Source: Kitasatospora sp. NBC_00240 (GTDB lineage: Bacteria; Actinomycetota; Actinomycetes; Streptomycetales; Streptomycetaceae). Taken from it: a stretch of DNA of 64,000 nucleotides. The DNA lies in contig NZ_JAPEMU010000001.1 in NCBI RefSeq assembly GCF_026342405.1, forward strand, positions 1,116,001-1,180,000, read 5' to 3'. The position numbers and the translations under genes were made by a program. Positions 1 to 11,900 of this stretch are shown piece after piece. The notes under the pieces are model-generated. The model saw only the letters and a program-made list of their open reading frames with translations, was not told the origin of the DNA and did no database searches. Positions within the stretch are counted from its first letter, which is position 1; each line of letters starts with the position of its first letter.

Positions 1-2978
1 TCCTCCCACTGGCGCTTCAGCGCGCCGGGGTCGTCGGCGGGCAGTCCGCCGGGTGCCTTGGCGGGATGTCCGCCCTCCACCCGGACCGAGGGACCGGCCC
101 CGGTCGGGAAGGGCGTGGCCAGCCAGTGGCGGTCCGCGGCGAACGGATGCCCGGGGACGGTGTCGGGCGCGCTGCGGGGCCCGGGGCCGGGCGCCGGGAC
201 CGGGCGGTTCACCAGCAGGCCGTGCATCTCGGCCCCGGCGAGCACCGCCGCGAACGCCCGCGGCTGCGGCAGCTCGCGCCGCTGCGCCGCCAGGTGCACC
301 GCCTCCGGATGGATGACGGCGGTGAGCGCGCTGAGCGTGGCGGTCGGGCCGAGCTCCACGTACGCGGTGATGCCGAGCTGGTCGCGCAGGCTGCGCACGC
401 CGTGCTCGAAGCGGACGGTGGCGCGGATGTGCTCGGTCCAGTGGTCGGGGCCGGCGATCCGCTCCGGGTCGGCGGGCTCGCCGGTGAGGTTGCTGATCAC
501 CGGCACCTGCGGCGGCCGGTAGGTGATCCGGGCCGCCTCCGCGCGGAACCGCTCCAGGACCGGGTCGAGGTGCGCGGAGTGGAAGGCGTGCGAGACCGTC
601 AGCCTGCGGGTGCGCAGCCCCAGCCCGGCGCAGGTCCGTTCCAGGGCGGCCACCGCCTCGGTGTCACCGGACACCACGGTGGACGCCGGGCCGTTGACCG
701 CGGCGAGGCCGAGCGCGTCCCCGTAGGGTTCGAGCAGCTCCACGACCTGCTGCTCGGCTGCCAGGACGGAGAGCATCGCCCCGGCGCCCGAGGGGAGTTC
801 GTCCATCAGCCGGGCCCGGGCCGCGACCAGGGCGGCCGCCGGCTCCAGGTCGAACACGCCGGCCAGGTGGGCGGCGGAGATCTCGCCGATCGAGTGGCCG
901 AGGACGGCGGCCGGCGGCGCCAGTCGGGTGCCGAGCAGCCGGGCCAGCGCACTCTGGTGGGCGAAGAGCGCGGGCTGGGTGTAGCGGGTGCGGTCCAGCA
1001 GGACGGCGTCCGGGGTGCCCGGTTCGGCGAACAGGACGTCCCGCAGCGGGCGTTCGAGATGCGGGTCGAGCGCGTCGCAGGCCTCGTCCAGGGCTTTGGC
1101 GAACTCCCGGTACTCCGCGTACAGTTCGCGCCCCATGCCGGCCCGCTGGGAGCCCTGGCCGGAGAAGGTCCAGGCCGTCCGGCCGGGGAGTCCCACGGTG
1201 CCGCGCACCAGTGCGGGGTGGGCGCGGCCGGCCGCGAGGGCGTGCAGGGCGGGGGCGATCTCCTCCGGGTGGTCGGTCAGCACAGCCGCGCGGTGCGGGA
1301 AGCGCGCCCGGCCGTGGGCGAGCCAGTGGGCGGTGTCGCCCGGCGCCCGGTGGGCGCCGGCCGCCGCGTGCGCGGCGAGGGCCAGCGCGTGGGTGCGCAG
1401 GGCGTCGGGGGTACGGGCGCTGAGCAGCCAGGGCAGTTCGGCGTCGGCACGCGGGTCGGCGGCCTCCTCCGCGGGCAGGGCGTCGTCGTCGGCCTCGGGT
1501 CCGGGTGCCTCCTCCAGCACGACGTGGGCGTTGGTGCCGCTGATCCCGAAGGAGGAGACGGCGGCCCGGCGCGGCCGGCCGGTGCGGGGCCAGGGCGCGG
1601 CCTCGGTGAGCAGTTCGACGGCTCCGGCGGACCAGTCGACGTGTGGGGTGGGCGCATCGACGTGCAAGGTGGCGGGCAGGGTGTCGTGCCGCAGGGCGAG
1701 GATCATCTTGATCACGCCGGCCACCCCGGCGGCGGCCTGGGTGTGGCCGATGTTGGACTTCAACGATCCCAGCCGCAGCGGCCGTTCGCGCTCGCCCTGC
1801 CCGTAGACGGCGAGGACGGCGCCGGCCTCGATGGGGTCGCCGAGGGTGGTGCCGGTGCCGTGCGCCTCGACGGCGTCGACCTGTTCCGGGGTGAGCCGGG
1901 CGTCGGCCAGGGCCTGCCGGATCACCTCCTCCTGGGCGGGACCGCTCGGGGCGGTGAGCCCGTTGCTGGGCCCGTCCTGGTTGACGGCGGAGCCGCGGAG
2001 CACGGCCAGCACCCGGCGGCCGTTGGCCCGGGCGTCGGAGAGCCGCTCCAGCAGCAGCAGGCCGACGCCCTCGGCGAGTCCGGTGCCGTCGGCGGCGGCG
2101 GCGAACGGCTTGCAGCGCCCGTCCGGGGCCAGGCCGCGCTGGCGGCTGAACTCCAGGAAGACCCGGGGGTGGGCCAGCACGCAGGCGCCGCCGGCCAGCG
2201 CGAGATCGCTCTCGCCGGACCGCAGGGAGCGGGCGGCGAGGTGCATGGCCACCAGCGAGGAGGAGCAGGCGGTGTCGACGGTGAGGGCGGGCCCGAGCAG
2301 GCCGAAGTGGTAGGCGAGCCGGCCGGAGGCGATGCTGCCGGCGTTTCCGGTCATGAAGTGGCCGTCCAGCTCGCCGTCGACCTCGTGCGGACGGGGCGCG
2401 TAGTCCTGCGCGATCATGCCGACGTAGGCCCCGGTCCGGCTGCCGCGCAGCGCGGCCGGGTCGACGGCGGCGGACTCGAAGGTCCGCCAGGCGGTTTCCA
2501 GCAGCAGTCGCTGCTGCGGGTCCATGGCCAGCGCCTCGCGCGGCCCGAGGCCGAAGAAGGAGGCGTCGAACTCCCCCGCGCCCTCGATGAATCCGCCCTC
2601 CCGGGCGTAGGAGGTGCCGGGGTGGGCCGGGTCCGGGTCGAACAGCGTGCCGAGGTCCCAGCCCCGGTCGTCGGGGAACCCGCCGACCGCGTCACGGCCG
2701 TCGGCGAGCAGCCGCCACAGCTCCTCGGGGGTGCGTACCCCGCCGGGCAGCCGGCAGGCCATCCCGACGACGGCGATCGGCTCGTGCGCGCGGTCCTCCA
2801 GGCTCTGGATGCGGCGCCGGGCCTGGCGCAGGTCGGCCGTGGCGCGCCGGAGGTAGTCGCGCAGCTTGTCCTCGGCGACGGCGGCGCCGGGCGTGGTCGG
2901 TGCGGGCGTGGTCGGTGCGGTCGTGGTCGGTGCGGTCGTGGTCGGTGCGGTCGTGGTCGCTGCGGTCGTCCCGGCCAT
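1..2978 (-). CDS. Modular type I PKS, module 6 (KS-AT-...), 3' end cut by window edge
   Basis: Last extension module of the assembly line, by collinearity and docking. About 992 residues are visible. An unusual Thr/Pro/Ala-rich N-terminus (residues 3-30, from a DNA repeat) precedes a normal coiled-coil docking segment (37-65). The KS starts near residue 66 and has active Cys238 in DTACSSS, then HGTGT and KSNIGH. The AT has GHSIGE (Ser near residue 695) and HAFHS, so it is predicted malonyl-specific. After the post-AT linker (HPFAADRHW) no DH-like sequence begins, so the module probably has no reductive loop and leaves a 3-keto group, as tetronate formation requires. The start ATG lies one base past the stop of the upstream PKS gene, so the two are co-transcribed and probably translationally coupled. 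The ACP and any terminal domain are outside the window. It would correspond to AbyB3 of the abyssomicin pathway. Confidence 0.96.
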   Translation of the reverse strand, partial: MAGTTAATTTAPTTTAPTTTAPTTPAPTTPGAAVAEDKLRDYLRRATADLRQARRRIQSLEDRAHEPIAVVGMACRLPGGVRTPEELWRLLADGRDAVGGFPDDRGWDLGTLFDPDPAHPGTSYAREGGFIEGAGEFDASFFGLGPREALAMDPQQRLLLETAWRTFESAAVDPAALRGSRTGAYVGMIAQDYAPRPHEVDGELDGHFMTGNAGSIASGRLAYHFGLLGPALTVDTACSSSLVAMHLAARSLRSGESDLALAGGACVLAHPRVFLEFSRQRGLAPDGRCKPFAAAADGTGLAEGVGLLLLERLSDARANGRRVLAVLRGSAVNQDGPSNGLTAPSGPAQEEVIRQALADARLTPEQVDAVEAHGTGTTLGDPIEAGAVLAVYGQGERERPLRLGSLKSNIGHTQAAAGVAGVIKMILALRHDTLPATLHVDAPTPHVDWSAGAVELLTEAAPWPRTGRPRRAAVSSFGISGTNAHVVLEEAPGPEADDDALPAEEAADPRADAELPWLLSARTPDALRTHALALAAHAAAGAHRAPGDTAHWLAHGRARFPHRAAVLTDHPEEIAPALHALAAGRAHPALVRGTVGLPGRTAWTFSGQGSQRAGMGRELYAEYREFAKALDEACDALDPHLERPLRDVLFAEPGTPDAVLLDRTRYTQPALFAHQSALARLLGTRLAPPAAVLGHSIGEISAAHLAGVFDLEPAAALVAARARLMDELPSGAGAMLSVLAAEQQVVELLEPYGDALGLAAVNGPASTVVSGDTEAVAALERTCAGLGLRTRRLTVSHAFHSAHLDPVLERFRAEAARITYRPPQVPVISNLTGEPADPERIAGPDHWTEHIRATVRFEHGVRSLRDQLGITAYVELGPTATLSALTAVIHPEAVHLAAQRRELPQPRAFAAVLAGAEMHGLLVNRPVPAPGPGPRSAPDTVPGHPFAADRHWLATPFPTGAGPSVRVEGGHPAKAPGGLPADDPGALKRQWE
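2893..2967. repeat. 15-bp tandem repeat, five copies, inside the PKS N-terminus
   Basis: Five head-to-tail 15-bp units (base unit gtggtcggtgcggtc) start at 2893, 2908, 2923, 2938 and 2953. Each encodes a Thr/Pro/Ala pentapeptide on the minus strand. The array extends the N-terminus of the module-6 PKS ahead of its docking helix. It keeps frame, so copy number could vary without breaking the gene. Confidence 0.95.
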
Positions 2979-2979
2979 C

Positions 2980-5900
2980 TCAGAACTCCGTTCCGGGTCG
3001 TTCGAACTCGTCGTCCAGGGCGGCGAACAGTTCCTCGTCGGTGGCCGTCGCCAGGTCGGTCGCCGACTGCGCGGCGGCCTCGGCCGGGCCGTCGTCGAAG
3101 CGCCAGAGCAGTTCCCGCAGCCGCCGGCCGACCGCGCCGCGGGTGCCCTCGGCGGCGGCCAGCGCCGGCAGCAGGGCCTCCAGCCGGTCGAGTTCGCGCA
3201 GCAGCGGGTCGGGGCCGTCGTCCTCGGGGGCGAGGGTCCGGTGCAGATGACCGGCCAGGGCCTGCGGGGTGGGATGGTCGAACACGGTGGTGGGAGGCAG
3301 CCGCAGTCCGGTCGCCGCGCCGAGCCGGTTGCGCAGCTCGACGGCGGTCAGCGAGTCGAAGCCGATCTCCTTGAACGCCCGGTCGTCGGCGACCTCGTCG
3401 ACGGTGCCGTGTCCGAGGACGGCCGCGGCCTGCGAGCGCACCAGCTGCAGCAGGGCCTCGGCCCGGCCGGCCGCGTCCAGTGCGGCCAGCCGCGTCGCCA
3501 GCGAGCCGGGTGCCCCGGCGGCGGGCCCGGCGGCGGCGCTGCGCCGGGCCGGGGTACGGACCAGGGACCGCAGCAGCGCCGGGACGTCGTCCGGACCGGC
3601 GTCGGCCCGCAGGTCGAACCGGGCCGTGACGACGGCCGGCCGCCCCGTCCGCCGGGCCGCGTCCAGCAGCGCCAGGCCCTCGTGGTCGCCCAGCGGCACC
3701 AGGCCGCCGCGGGCCAGCCGCGCCCGGTCGGTGCCGTCCAGGTGACCGGTCAGACCGCTCGCCCGCTGCCACAGGCCCCAGGCGAGCGAGGTCGCGGGGA
3801 GGCCGTCGGCGGCGCGGCGCTGGGCGAGGGCGTCCAGGTAGGCGTTGGCGGCCGCGTAGTTGGCCTGCCCGCCGCCGCCGAGCACACCGGAGACGGAGGA
3901 GAACAACACCAGGTCGGCGAGGTCCGCCTGCCGGGTCAGCTCGTCCAGGTGTCCGGCGGCGCGGGCCTTCGGGCCGAGGACGGCCTCCAGCCGCTCCGCG
4001 TCGAGGGTCTCCAGCACACCGTCGGCCAGGGCGCCGGCGGCGTGCACCACCAGGGTCAGCGGGTGCTCGGCGGGGACACCGGCGAGCAGTTCCGCGACAG
4101 TGTCGCGGTCGGAGACGTCGCAGGCGGCGACGGTGACCTGCGCGCCCAGGCCGGTCAGCTCGGCCGCCAGCTCGGCCGCGCCGGGTGCCTGCGGTCCCTG
4201 CCGGCCGACCAGCAGCAGGTGCCGGGCGCCGTGCTCCCGGACGAGGTGGCGGGCGGTCAGCGCGCCGAGGGTGCCGGTGCCTCCGGTGACCAGGACGGTG
4301 CCCGCCGGGTCGAGCGGCGCGGGGACGGTGACGACCACCTTGCCGGTGTGCCGGGCCTGGCCGAGATGGCGGATCGCCTCACCGGCCCGGCCGACCGGCC
4401 AGACGGTGACCGGGGGCAGGCTCAGCGCCCCGCTCCCGAACAGCGCCAGCAGTTCGGTGAGCAGTTCGCCGATGCGCTGCGGCCCGGCCTCCAGCAGGTC
4501 GAAGGAGCGGTACGTCACGCCGGGGTGCAGCCCGGCCACGGTGGCCGGGTCCCGCAGGTCGGCCTTGCCCATCTCGACGAAACGGCCGCCGCGCGGGAGC
4601 AGTCGCAGGGAGGCGTCGACGAAGTCGTCGGTGAAGGAGTTCAGCACCACGTCCAGGCCCTCCCCCGCCGTGGTCGCCAGGAACTGCCGCTCGAAGTCCA
4701 GCGTCCGCGAGGAGGCGGTGCGGGCCGGGTCGATGCCGAGCGCCGCGAGCACCTCCCACTTGCCGGGCCCGGCGGTGCCGAACACCTCGGCCCCGAGGTG
4801 GGTGGCGAGCTGGACGGCGGCGATGCCGACCCCGCCGGCCGCCGAGTGCACCAGCAGCCGTTCGCCGGGGCGCAGGGCGGCCAGGTCGACCAGCGCGTAG
4901 TAGGCGGTGAGGTAGGCCGCGGGCACGGCGGCGGCCTGGGCGAAGGTCCAGCCGGCGGGGATCCTCGCGAGGAGCCGGTGGTCGGTGACCGCGACCGGCC
5001 CGATCCCGCCGTTCACCAGTCCGGTGACCCGGTCGCCGGGGGCGAGCGTGCTGACGCCCTCCCCGACGGCGGTGACCACCCCGGCCGCCTCGGTGCCGAG
5101 CTGTGCCTGGTCCGGGTAGACGCCGAGGGTGATGAGCACGTCGCGGAAGTTCAGCCCGGCGGCGCGGACGGCGATGCGCACCTCCCCGGGGAGGAGCGGG
5201 CGCTCGGCGTCCGGTGCGGGCAGCAGGGCGAGGGCGTCGAGGGTGTCGCCGGTCGGGGTGAGCCGCCACGCACCGCCCTCGGCGGGCGCGGTGAGGTCCG
5301 GTCCGGCGGGCAGCGGGACCACCGCCGGGTTGAGGACCTCACCCCCGCGTAGGGCGAGCTGCGGCTCGTCCAGCGCGAGGGCGGCGCCCAGGACGTCGGA
5401 CGAGCCGGGCCGGTCGTCGGTGTCGAGCAGGGCGAAGCGGCCGGGGTGCTCGGTCGCGGCGCTCCGCAGCAGGCCCCAGAGGGCCGCGGCGACGGGCTCG
5501 ACCCGGCCGTCGGCGGGGCCGGTGGTGACGGCGTGCCGGGTCAGCACGGTCAGCCGGGTGCCGGCCAGGTGCTCCTGGGCGGGCCAGCTGCGGACCAGGC
5601 CGAGCAGTTCGGCGGTGGCCGCGACGACGTCGGTGCCGGGCGGGACGGTGAGCGGCAGGACGGCGCCGGCGGGTGCCTTCGCGTCACCCTCGGTGAAGAG
5701 CGTGGCCGCGTCGGGCAGGGCCGCGCCGGCCCCCAGGACTTGCTCGGGCAGCCGGACCCAGTCGGCGCGGTCCGCGGGGAGGGCCCCGGAGGGCTTCCAG
5801 GCCAGGTGGTGCAGCCCGTCCTGGTGGCGGCGGGGCGGGCGGACCGCGGCCAGCGCGCCGGGGGCCAGCGGTCGTAGGGCGATCCGCTCGACGGCCGCGA

Positions 5901-8900
5901 CCGGGCCGCCCGCCGGGTCGGTGGCGGTCAGGGCGACCGAGTCGGGGCCCGTCCGCTCCAGGCGGACCCGGATCGTGCCGGCGCCGGTCGCGGCCAGGGT
6001 GACGCCCGTCCAGGCGAAGGGCAGGGCGGTGGCCGGGGCGTCGCCGTCCGGTGTGCCGTCGGCGAGCAGGCCCGCGGCCAGTGGGTGCAGGGCGGCGTCG
6101 AGCAGGGCGGGGTGGATGCCGTAGCGGGCGGCCTCCGCCGCGTGGTCCTCGGGCAGGGCGATCTCCGCGTGGACGACGCCGTCGAGCCGCCAGACGGCGC
6201 GGACCCCCTGGAAGGCCGGACCGTAGTCGTAGCCGTGCCCGGCCAGCGTGTCGTACAGCGCCGTGGTGTCGACGGCGACGGCGCCGGGCGGCGGCCAGGC
6301 ACCGGCCGGCTCCGGCCCGGCGGGCAGGCCGGACTGCGGCACGAGGAGGGCCGTGGCGTGCCGGGTCCACGGCTCATCCGGGCCCGCGGTGGCGGGCCGG
6401 GAGTGGACGGCCAGCGCCCGGGCGCCGGAGTCGTCGGCGGGCTGCACGGTGGTCTGGACGTGCACGGCGCCGTCGCCGAGCAGCAGGGCCGCCTCCAGGG
6501 TGAGTTCGGCCAGCTGCGGGACGGCGCCCCGGTGGCCGGCGTGCAGGGCCAGCTCCACGAAGGCGGTGGCGGGCAGCAGCGGGGTGCCGGTGACGGCGTG
6601 GTCGAGCAGCCACGGGTGGGTGCTCCCCGAGATCCGGCTGGTCCAGAGGGTGGTGCCGTCCGGCAGGTCGGTGGTGGCGTCCAGCAGCGGGTGGCCGGCG
6701 GTGTGCAGGCCGAGGTGCCCGGGGTCGCTGATGTCGGGGGCGGCGTCGAGCCAGTAGTGGCGGTGCTGGAAGGGATACGTGGGCAGGCCCGGCGGGAGCG
6801 CCGGCACCTCCACCGGCCACGACAACCGGTGACCCTGCAACTCCACCGCCGCCAACGCCGACAGCAACGGACGATGATCCTCCCGCCCACGCCGCAACGT
6901 CCCCGTCACCAACACGTCCTCACGCCCGGCCAGCGTCTCCTGCACCCCCACCGTCAACACCGGATGCGCACTCACCTCCACGAACGTCGTGAACCCGTCC
7001 CCCGCCAACACCCGCACCGTGTCCTCGAACAACACCCGGGACCGCAGATTCCGGAACCAGTACTCCGCGTCCAACGACCCACCGTCCACCACCCCACCCG
7101 ACACCGTCGAATAGAACGGCACCGAAGACGCCCGCGGACGAACCCCCCTCAACACCTCCGACAACTCACCACGCAACGACTCCACCCGCACCGAATGCGA
7201 CGCGTAGTCCACCGGCACCCGACGCACCCGCACCCCCGCACCCTCACCCCACTCCACCAAACCCGAGATCGCACCAACCGAACCCGACACCACTGTCGAC
7301 GACGGCCCGTTCACCGCCGCCACCTCCAACTCCCCACCCCACCCCGACAACAGACCCTCGACCTCACCCACCGACAACGGCACCGACGCCATCCCACCCC
7401 CACCCGCCAACGCCCGGATCGCCCGCGACCGCAACGCCACCACCGCCGCCGCATCCTCCAGACTCAACGCCCCCGACACCGCAGCAGCAGCAATCTCCCC
7501 CTGCGAATGCCCCACCACCCCATCCACCCGCAACCCCGACGAACGCCACAACTCCGCCAACGACACCATCACCGCCCACAACACCGGCTGCACCACATCA
7601 ACCCGCTCCAACAACACCGGATCAACCAACGCCTCCTCCAACGACCAATCCGTGAACGGCGCCAACGCCCGCCCCGCCTCCGCAAGACGCCCCGCGAACA
7701 CCGGCGACACACCCGCCAACGCCACACCCATCCCCACCCACTGCGAACCCTGACCCGGGAACACCAACACCACCCGACCAGGCGACCCCAAAGCACGCCC
7801 CGACACCACCGCCGGATGCGCCACCCCCGACGCCAACGCCCGCAACCCCGCAATCACCTCACCACGATCACCCGACACCACCGCCCCACCGAACCCATGC
7901 CGCACCCCACGCACCACCGACCACCCAGCAACCTCCGACAACCCCACACCCGAACCCGCACCCTCCAACCAACCCGCCAACCGACCAGCCGCCACACCCA
8001 ACGCCACCTCCGACCGACCCGACACCACCACCGGAACGGGCAGCGGATTCGCGGGCTCCTCGGCGGGGGCGGGGGCCACGGGGACGGCGGGCACCGGGAC
8101 GGCCGGCGCCTCCTCGATCAGGACGTGCGCGTTGGTGCCGCTCATGCCGAAGGCGGAGACCCCGGCCCGGCGCGGCCGGTCGCCCCTGGCCCAGGGGACG
8201 GGCTCGCGGAGCAGCTCGACGGCGCCCGCCTCCCAGTCGACCTGGGCGGTGGGCTCGCCGACGTGCAGGGTGGCGGGCAGCACCTCGTGCCGCAGCGCCT
8301 GCACCACCTTGATCACCCCGGCCACACCGGCCGCCGCCTGCGCGTGCCCGATGTTCGACTTGATCGAGCCCAGTCGCAGCGGGCGGTCCTCGGGGCGGTC
8401 CTGTCCGTAGGCGGCGAGCAGGGCCTGCGCCTCGATCGGGTCGCCCAGCCGGGTGCCCGTCCCGTGCGCCTCCACCGCGTCCACGTCCGCCGCGCTCAAC
8501 CCGGCCGACGCCAGCGCCGCCCGGATCACCCGCTCCTGCGAAGGACCGTGCGGAGCGGTCAGTCCGTTGCTGGCGCCGTCCTGGTTGACGGCCGAACCGC
8601 GCACCACCGCGAGCACGGGGTGCCCGTTGGCCTGCGCGTCCGACAGCCGCTCCACCAGCAGCAGGCCCACGCCTTCGGCGAATCCGGTGCCGTCCGCGTC
8701 GGCGGAGAACGCCCGGCAGCGGCCGTCCGGGGAGAGACCGCGCTGACGGCTGAACTCGATCAGCGTGTCCGGGGTCGACATCACCGTCGCGCCGCCGACC
8801 AGGGCGAGCGTGCACTCGCCGGAGCGCAGCGCTTGGCCCGCGAGGTGCAGGGCGACCAGCGAGGACGAGCAGGCGGTGTCGACCGTCACCGCCGGGCCCT

Positions 8901-11900
8901 CGAACCCGTAGGTGTAGGCGATCCGGCCGGAGGCGACGCTGCCCGCGCTGCCGGTGCCGAGGTAGCCCTCGGCCTCAGGGGCGGAACCGCGCACCCGGCC
9001 CCCGTACTCGGTGTAGATCAGCCCGGTGAAGACGCCGACCGGGGTGGCGCGGAGCGCCGCCGGGTCCAGGCCGGCGCTCTCCATCGCCTCCCAGGAAGCC
9101 TCCAGCAGCAGCCGCTGCTGCGGGTCCATCGCGAGGGCCTCGCGCGGGTTGATGCCGAAGAACCCCGGGTCGAAGTCGGCGGCGCCGGCCAGGAATCCGC
9201 CGTGCCGGGTGTACGAGGTGCCGGGCCGGTCCGGGTCCGGGTCGTAGAGCCCGTCGAGGTCCCAGCCCCGGTCCGTCGGGAACTCCGACAGCGCCTCCCG
9301 CCCCTCGGCCACCAGCCGCCACAGATCGTCCGGCGAGGCCACACCCCCCGGGTAACGGCACGCCATACCGATGATGGCCAGCGGTTCGTCGGCGGCGGCC
9401 CGCGTCCGGACCGGGGCCCGGTCGGCCGCGGCCGGGGTGTCGCCCTGGTGCAGCAGGCCGTGCAGGTGCGCGGCGAGCGCCCGGGGGCTGGGGTGGTTGA
9501 ACACCAGCGTGGGCGGCAGCCGCAGGCCGGTGGCGGCGGCGATCCGGTCACGCAGCTGGACGGCGGTCAGCGATTCGAAGCCGAGGTCGCGGAAGGCCCG
9601 GTCCAGGTCGAGTTCCTCGGGGGTGGCGTAGCCGAGCACCGCGGCGACCTCGGCGCGGACGAGGGAGCTCAGCTCCCGCTCCAACTCGGCGGCGGGCAGC
9701 CGCTGCAGGCGGTCGGCGGTGGAGCCGCCGGCCGTGCGGCCGGCGGCGCGGCGGGCCGGGGCGCGGGTGGGCACGGCCGGTCCGCGCGGGGCGGCCACCG
9801 GGGAGGTCAGCCGCTCGGGGTCCACCGGGCGCAGGGCGAGGGCCTCGACGGTGAGCACGGGCTCGCCCTCGGGGTCGACGGCCACGACGCGGAGCGTGTC
9901 CGGGGCCGGCCGGTCGAGGCGTACCCGCAGCAGGGTGGCGCCGACGGCGTGCAGGGTGAGGCCGGTCCAGGCGAACGGCAGCCGCAGCGCGGGGGCGCCG
10001 CCGTCCTCGCCCGGCCGGCCGGTCAGCACGTCGGCCTGGAGGGCGGCGTCGAGCAGGGCGGGGTGGATGCCGTAGCGGGCGGCGTCCGGGTGGGCGCCCT
10101 CCGGCAGCTCGACCTCGGCGTAGACGGTTTCCCCGTGCTGCCAGGCGGCCCGCAGGCCCTGGTAGGTGGGGCCGTAGGTGACCTGGACGGCTTCGAAGCG
10201 GTCGGCGGCGACCGCGAGGTCGAGCGCGACGGCCCCCGGCGGCGGCCACTGCTCGGGAAAGTCCGGTGCGCTGTCGAGGGGTTCGCCGGCGAGGGTGCCG
10301 GTCGCGTGGTGGGTCCAGTCCTGCGGTCCGCCCTGCTCAGGGCGGGAGTAGACGTCGAAGGTGCGGCGGCCGTCGCTGTCCGCGGCCGGCAGGGTGACCT
10401 GGAGGTCGAGCACGCCGTCGGCCAGGGTCAGCGGCGCCGACAGGACGAGTTCGCCGACGGTGCCGAGGCCGGCCGTTCCGGCGGCGGAGGCGGCGAGTTC
10501 GGCGAAGGCCGTGCCCGGGAAGAGCGTGGTGCCGCCGACCGCGTGCTCGGCCAGCCATGGGTGGCTGCGGGTGGAGATCCGGCCGGTGAGGACGAGGCCC
10601 TCGTCGTCGGCCCGTTCGACGACGGTGTCCAGGAAGGGGTGTGCGGAGGCGTCACCGCGACCGGAGTGGGTGGGGGCGTCGAGCCAGTAGTGGCGGTGCT
10701 GGAAGGGATACGTGGGCAGGCCCGGCGGGAGCGCCGGCACCTCCACCGGCCACGACAACCGGTGACCCCGCAACTCCACCGCCGCCAACGCCGACAGCAA
10801 CGGACGATGATCCTCCCGCCCACGCCGCAACGTCCCCGTCACCAACACGTCCTCACGCCCGGCCAGCGTCTCCTGCACCCCCACCGTCAACACCGGATGC
10901 GCACTCACCTCCACAAACGTCGTGAACCCGTCCCCCGCCAACACCCGCACCGTGTCCTCGAACAACACCCGGGACCGCAGATTCCGGAACCAGTACTCCG
11001 CGTCCAACGACCCACCGTCCACCACCCCACCCGACACCGTCGAATAGAACGGCACCGAAGACGCCCGCGGACGAACCCCCTTCAACACCTCCGACAACTC
11101 ACCACGCAACGACTCCACCCGCACCGAATGCGACGCGTAGTCCACCGGCACCCGACGCACCCGCACCCCCGCACCCTCACCCCACTCCACCAAACCCGAG
11201 ATCGCACCAACCGAACCCGACACCACTGTCGACGACGGCCCGTTCACCGCCGCCACCTCCAACTCCCCACCCCACCCCGACAACAGACCCTCAACCTCAC
11301 CCACCGACAACGGCACCGACGCCATCCCACCCCCACCCGCCAACGCCCGGATCGCCCGCGACCGCAACGCCACCACCGCCGCCGCATCCTCCAGACTCAA
11401 CGCCCCCGACACCGCAGCAGCAGCAATCTCCCCCTGCGAATGCCCCACCACCCCATCCACCCGCAACCCCGACGAACGCCACAACTCCGCCAACGACACC
11501 ATCACCGCCCACAACACCGGCTGCACCACATCAACCCGCTCCAACAACACCGGATCAACCAACGCCTCCTCCAACGACCAATCCGTGAACGGCGCCAACG
11601 CCCGCCCCGCCTCCGCAAGACGCCCCGCGAACACCGGCGACACCCCCGCCAACGCCACACCCATCCCCACCCACTGCGAACCCTGACCCGGGAACACCAA
11701 CACCACCCGACCAGGCGACCCCGACGACCCACCCGACACCACCGCCGGATGCGCCACCCCCGACGCCAACGCCCGCAACCCCGCAATCACCTCACCACGA
11801 TCACCCGACACCACCGCGGCACCCAACCCATGCCGCACCCCACGCACCACCGACCACCCAGCAACCTCCGACAACCCCACACCCGAACCCGCACCCTCCA

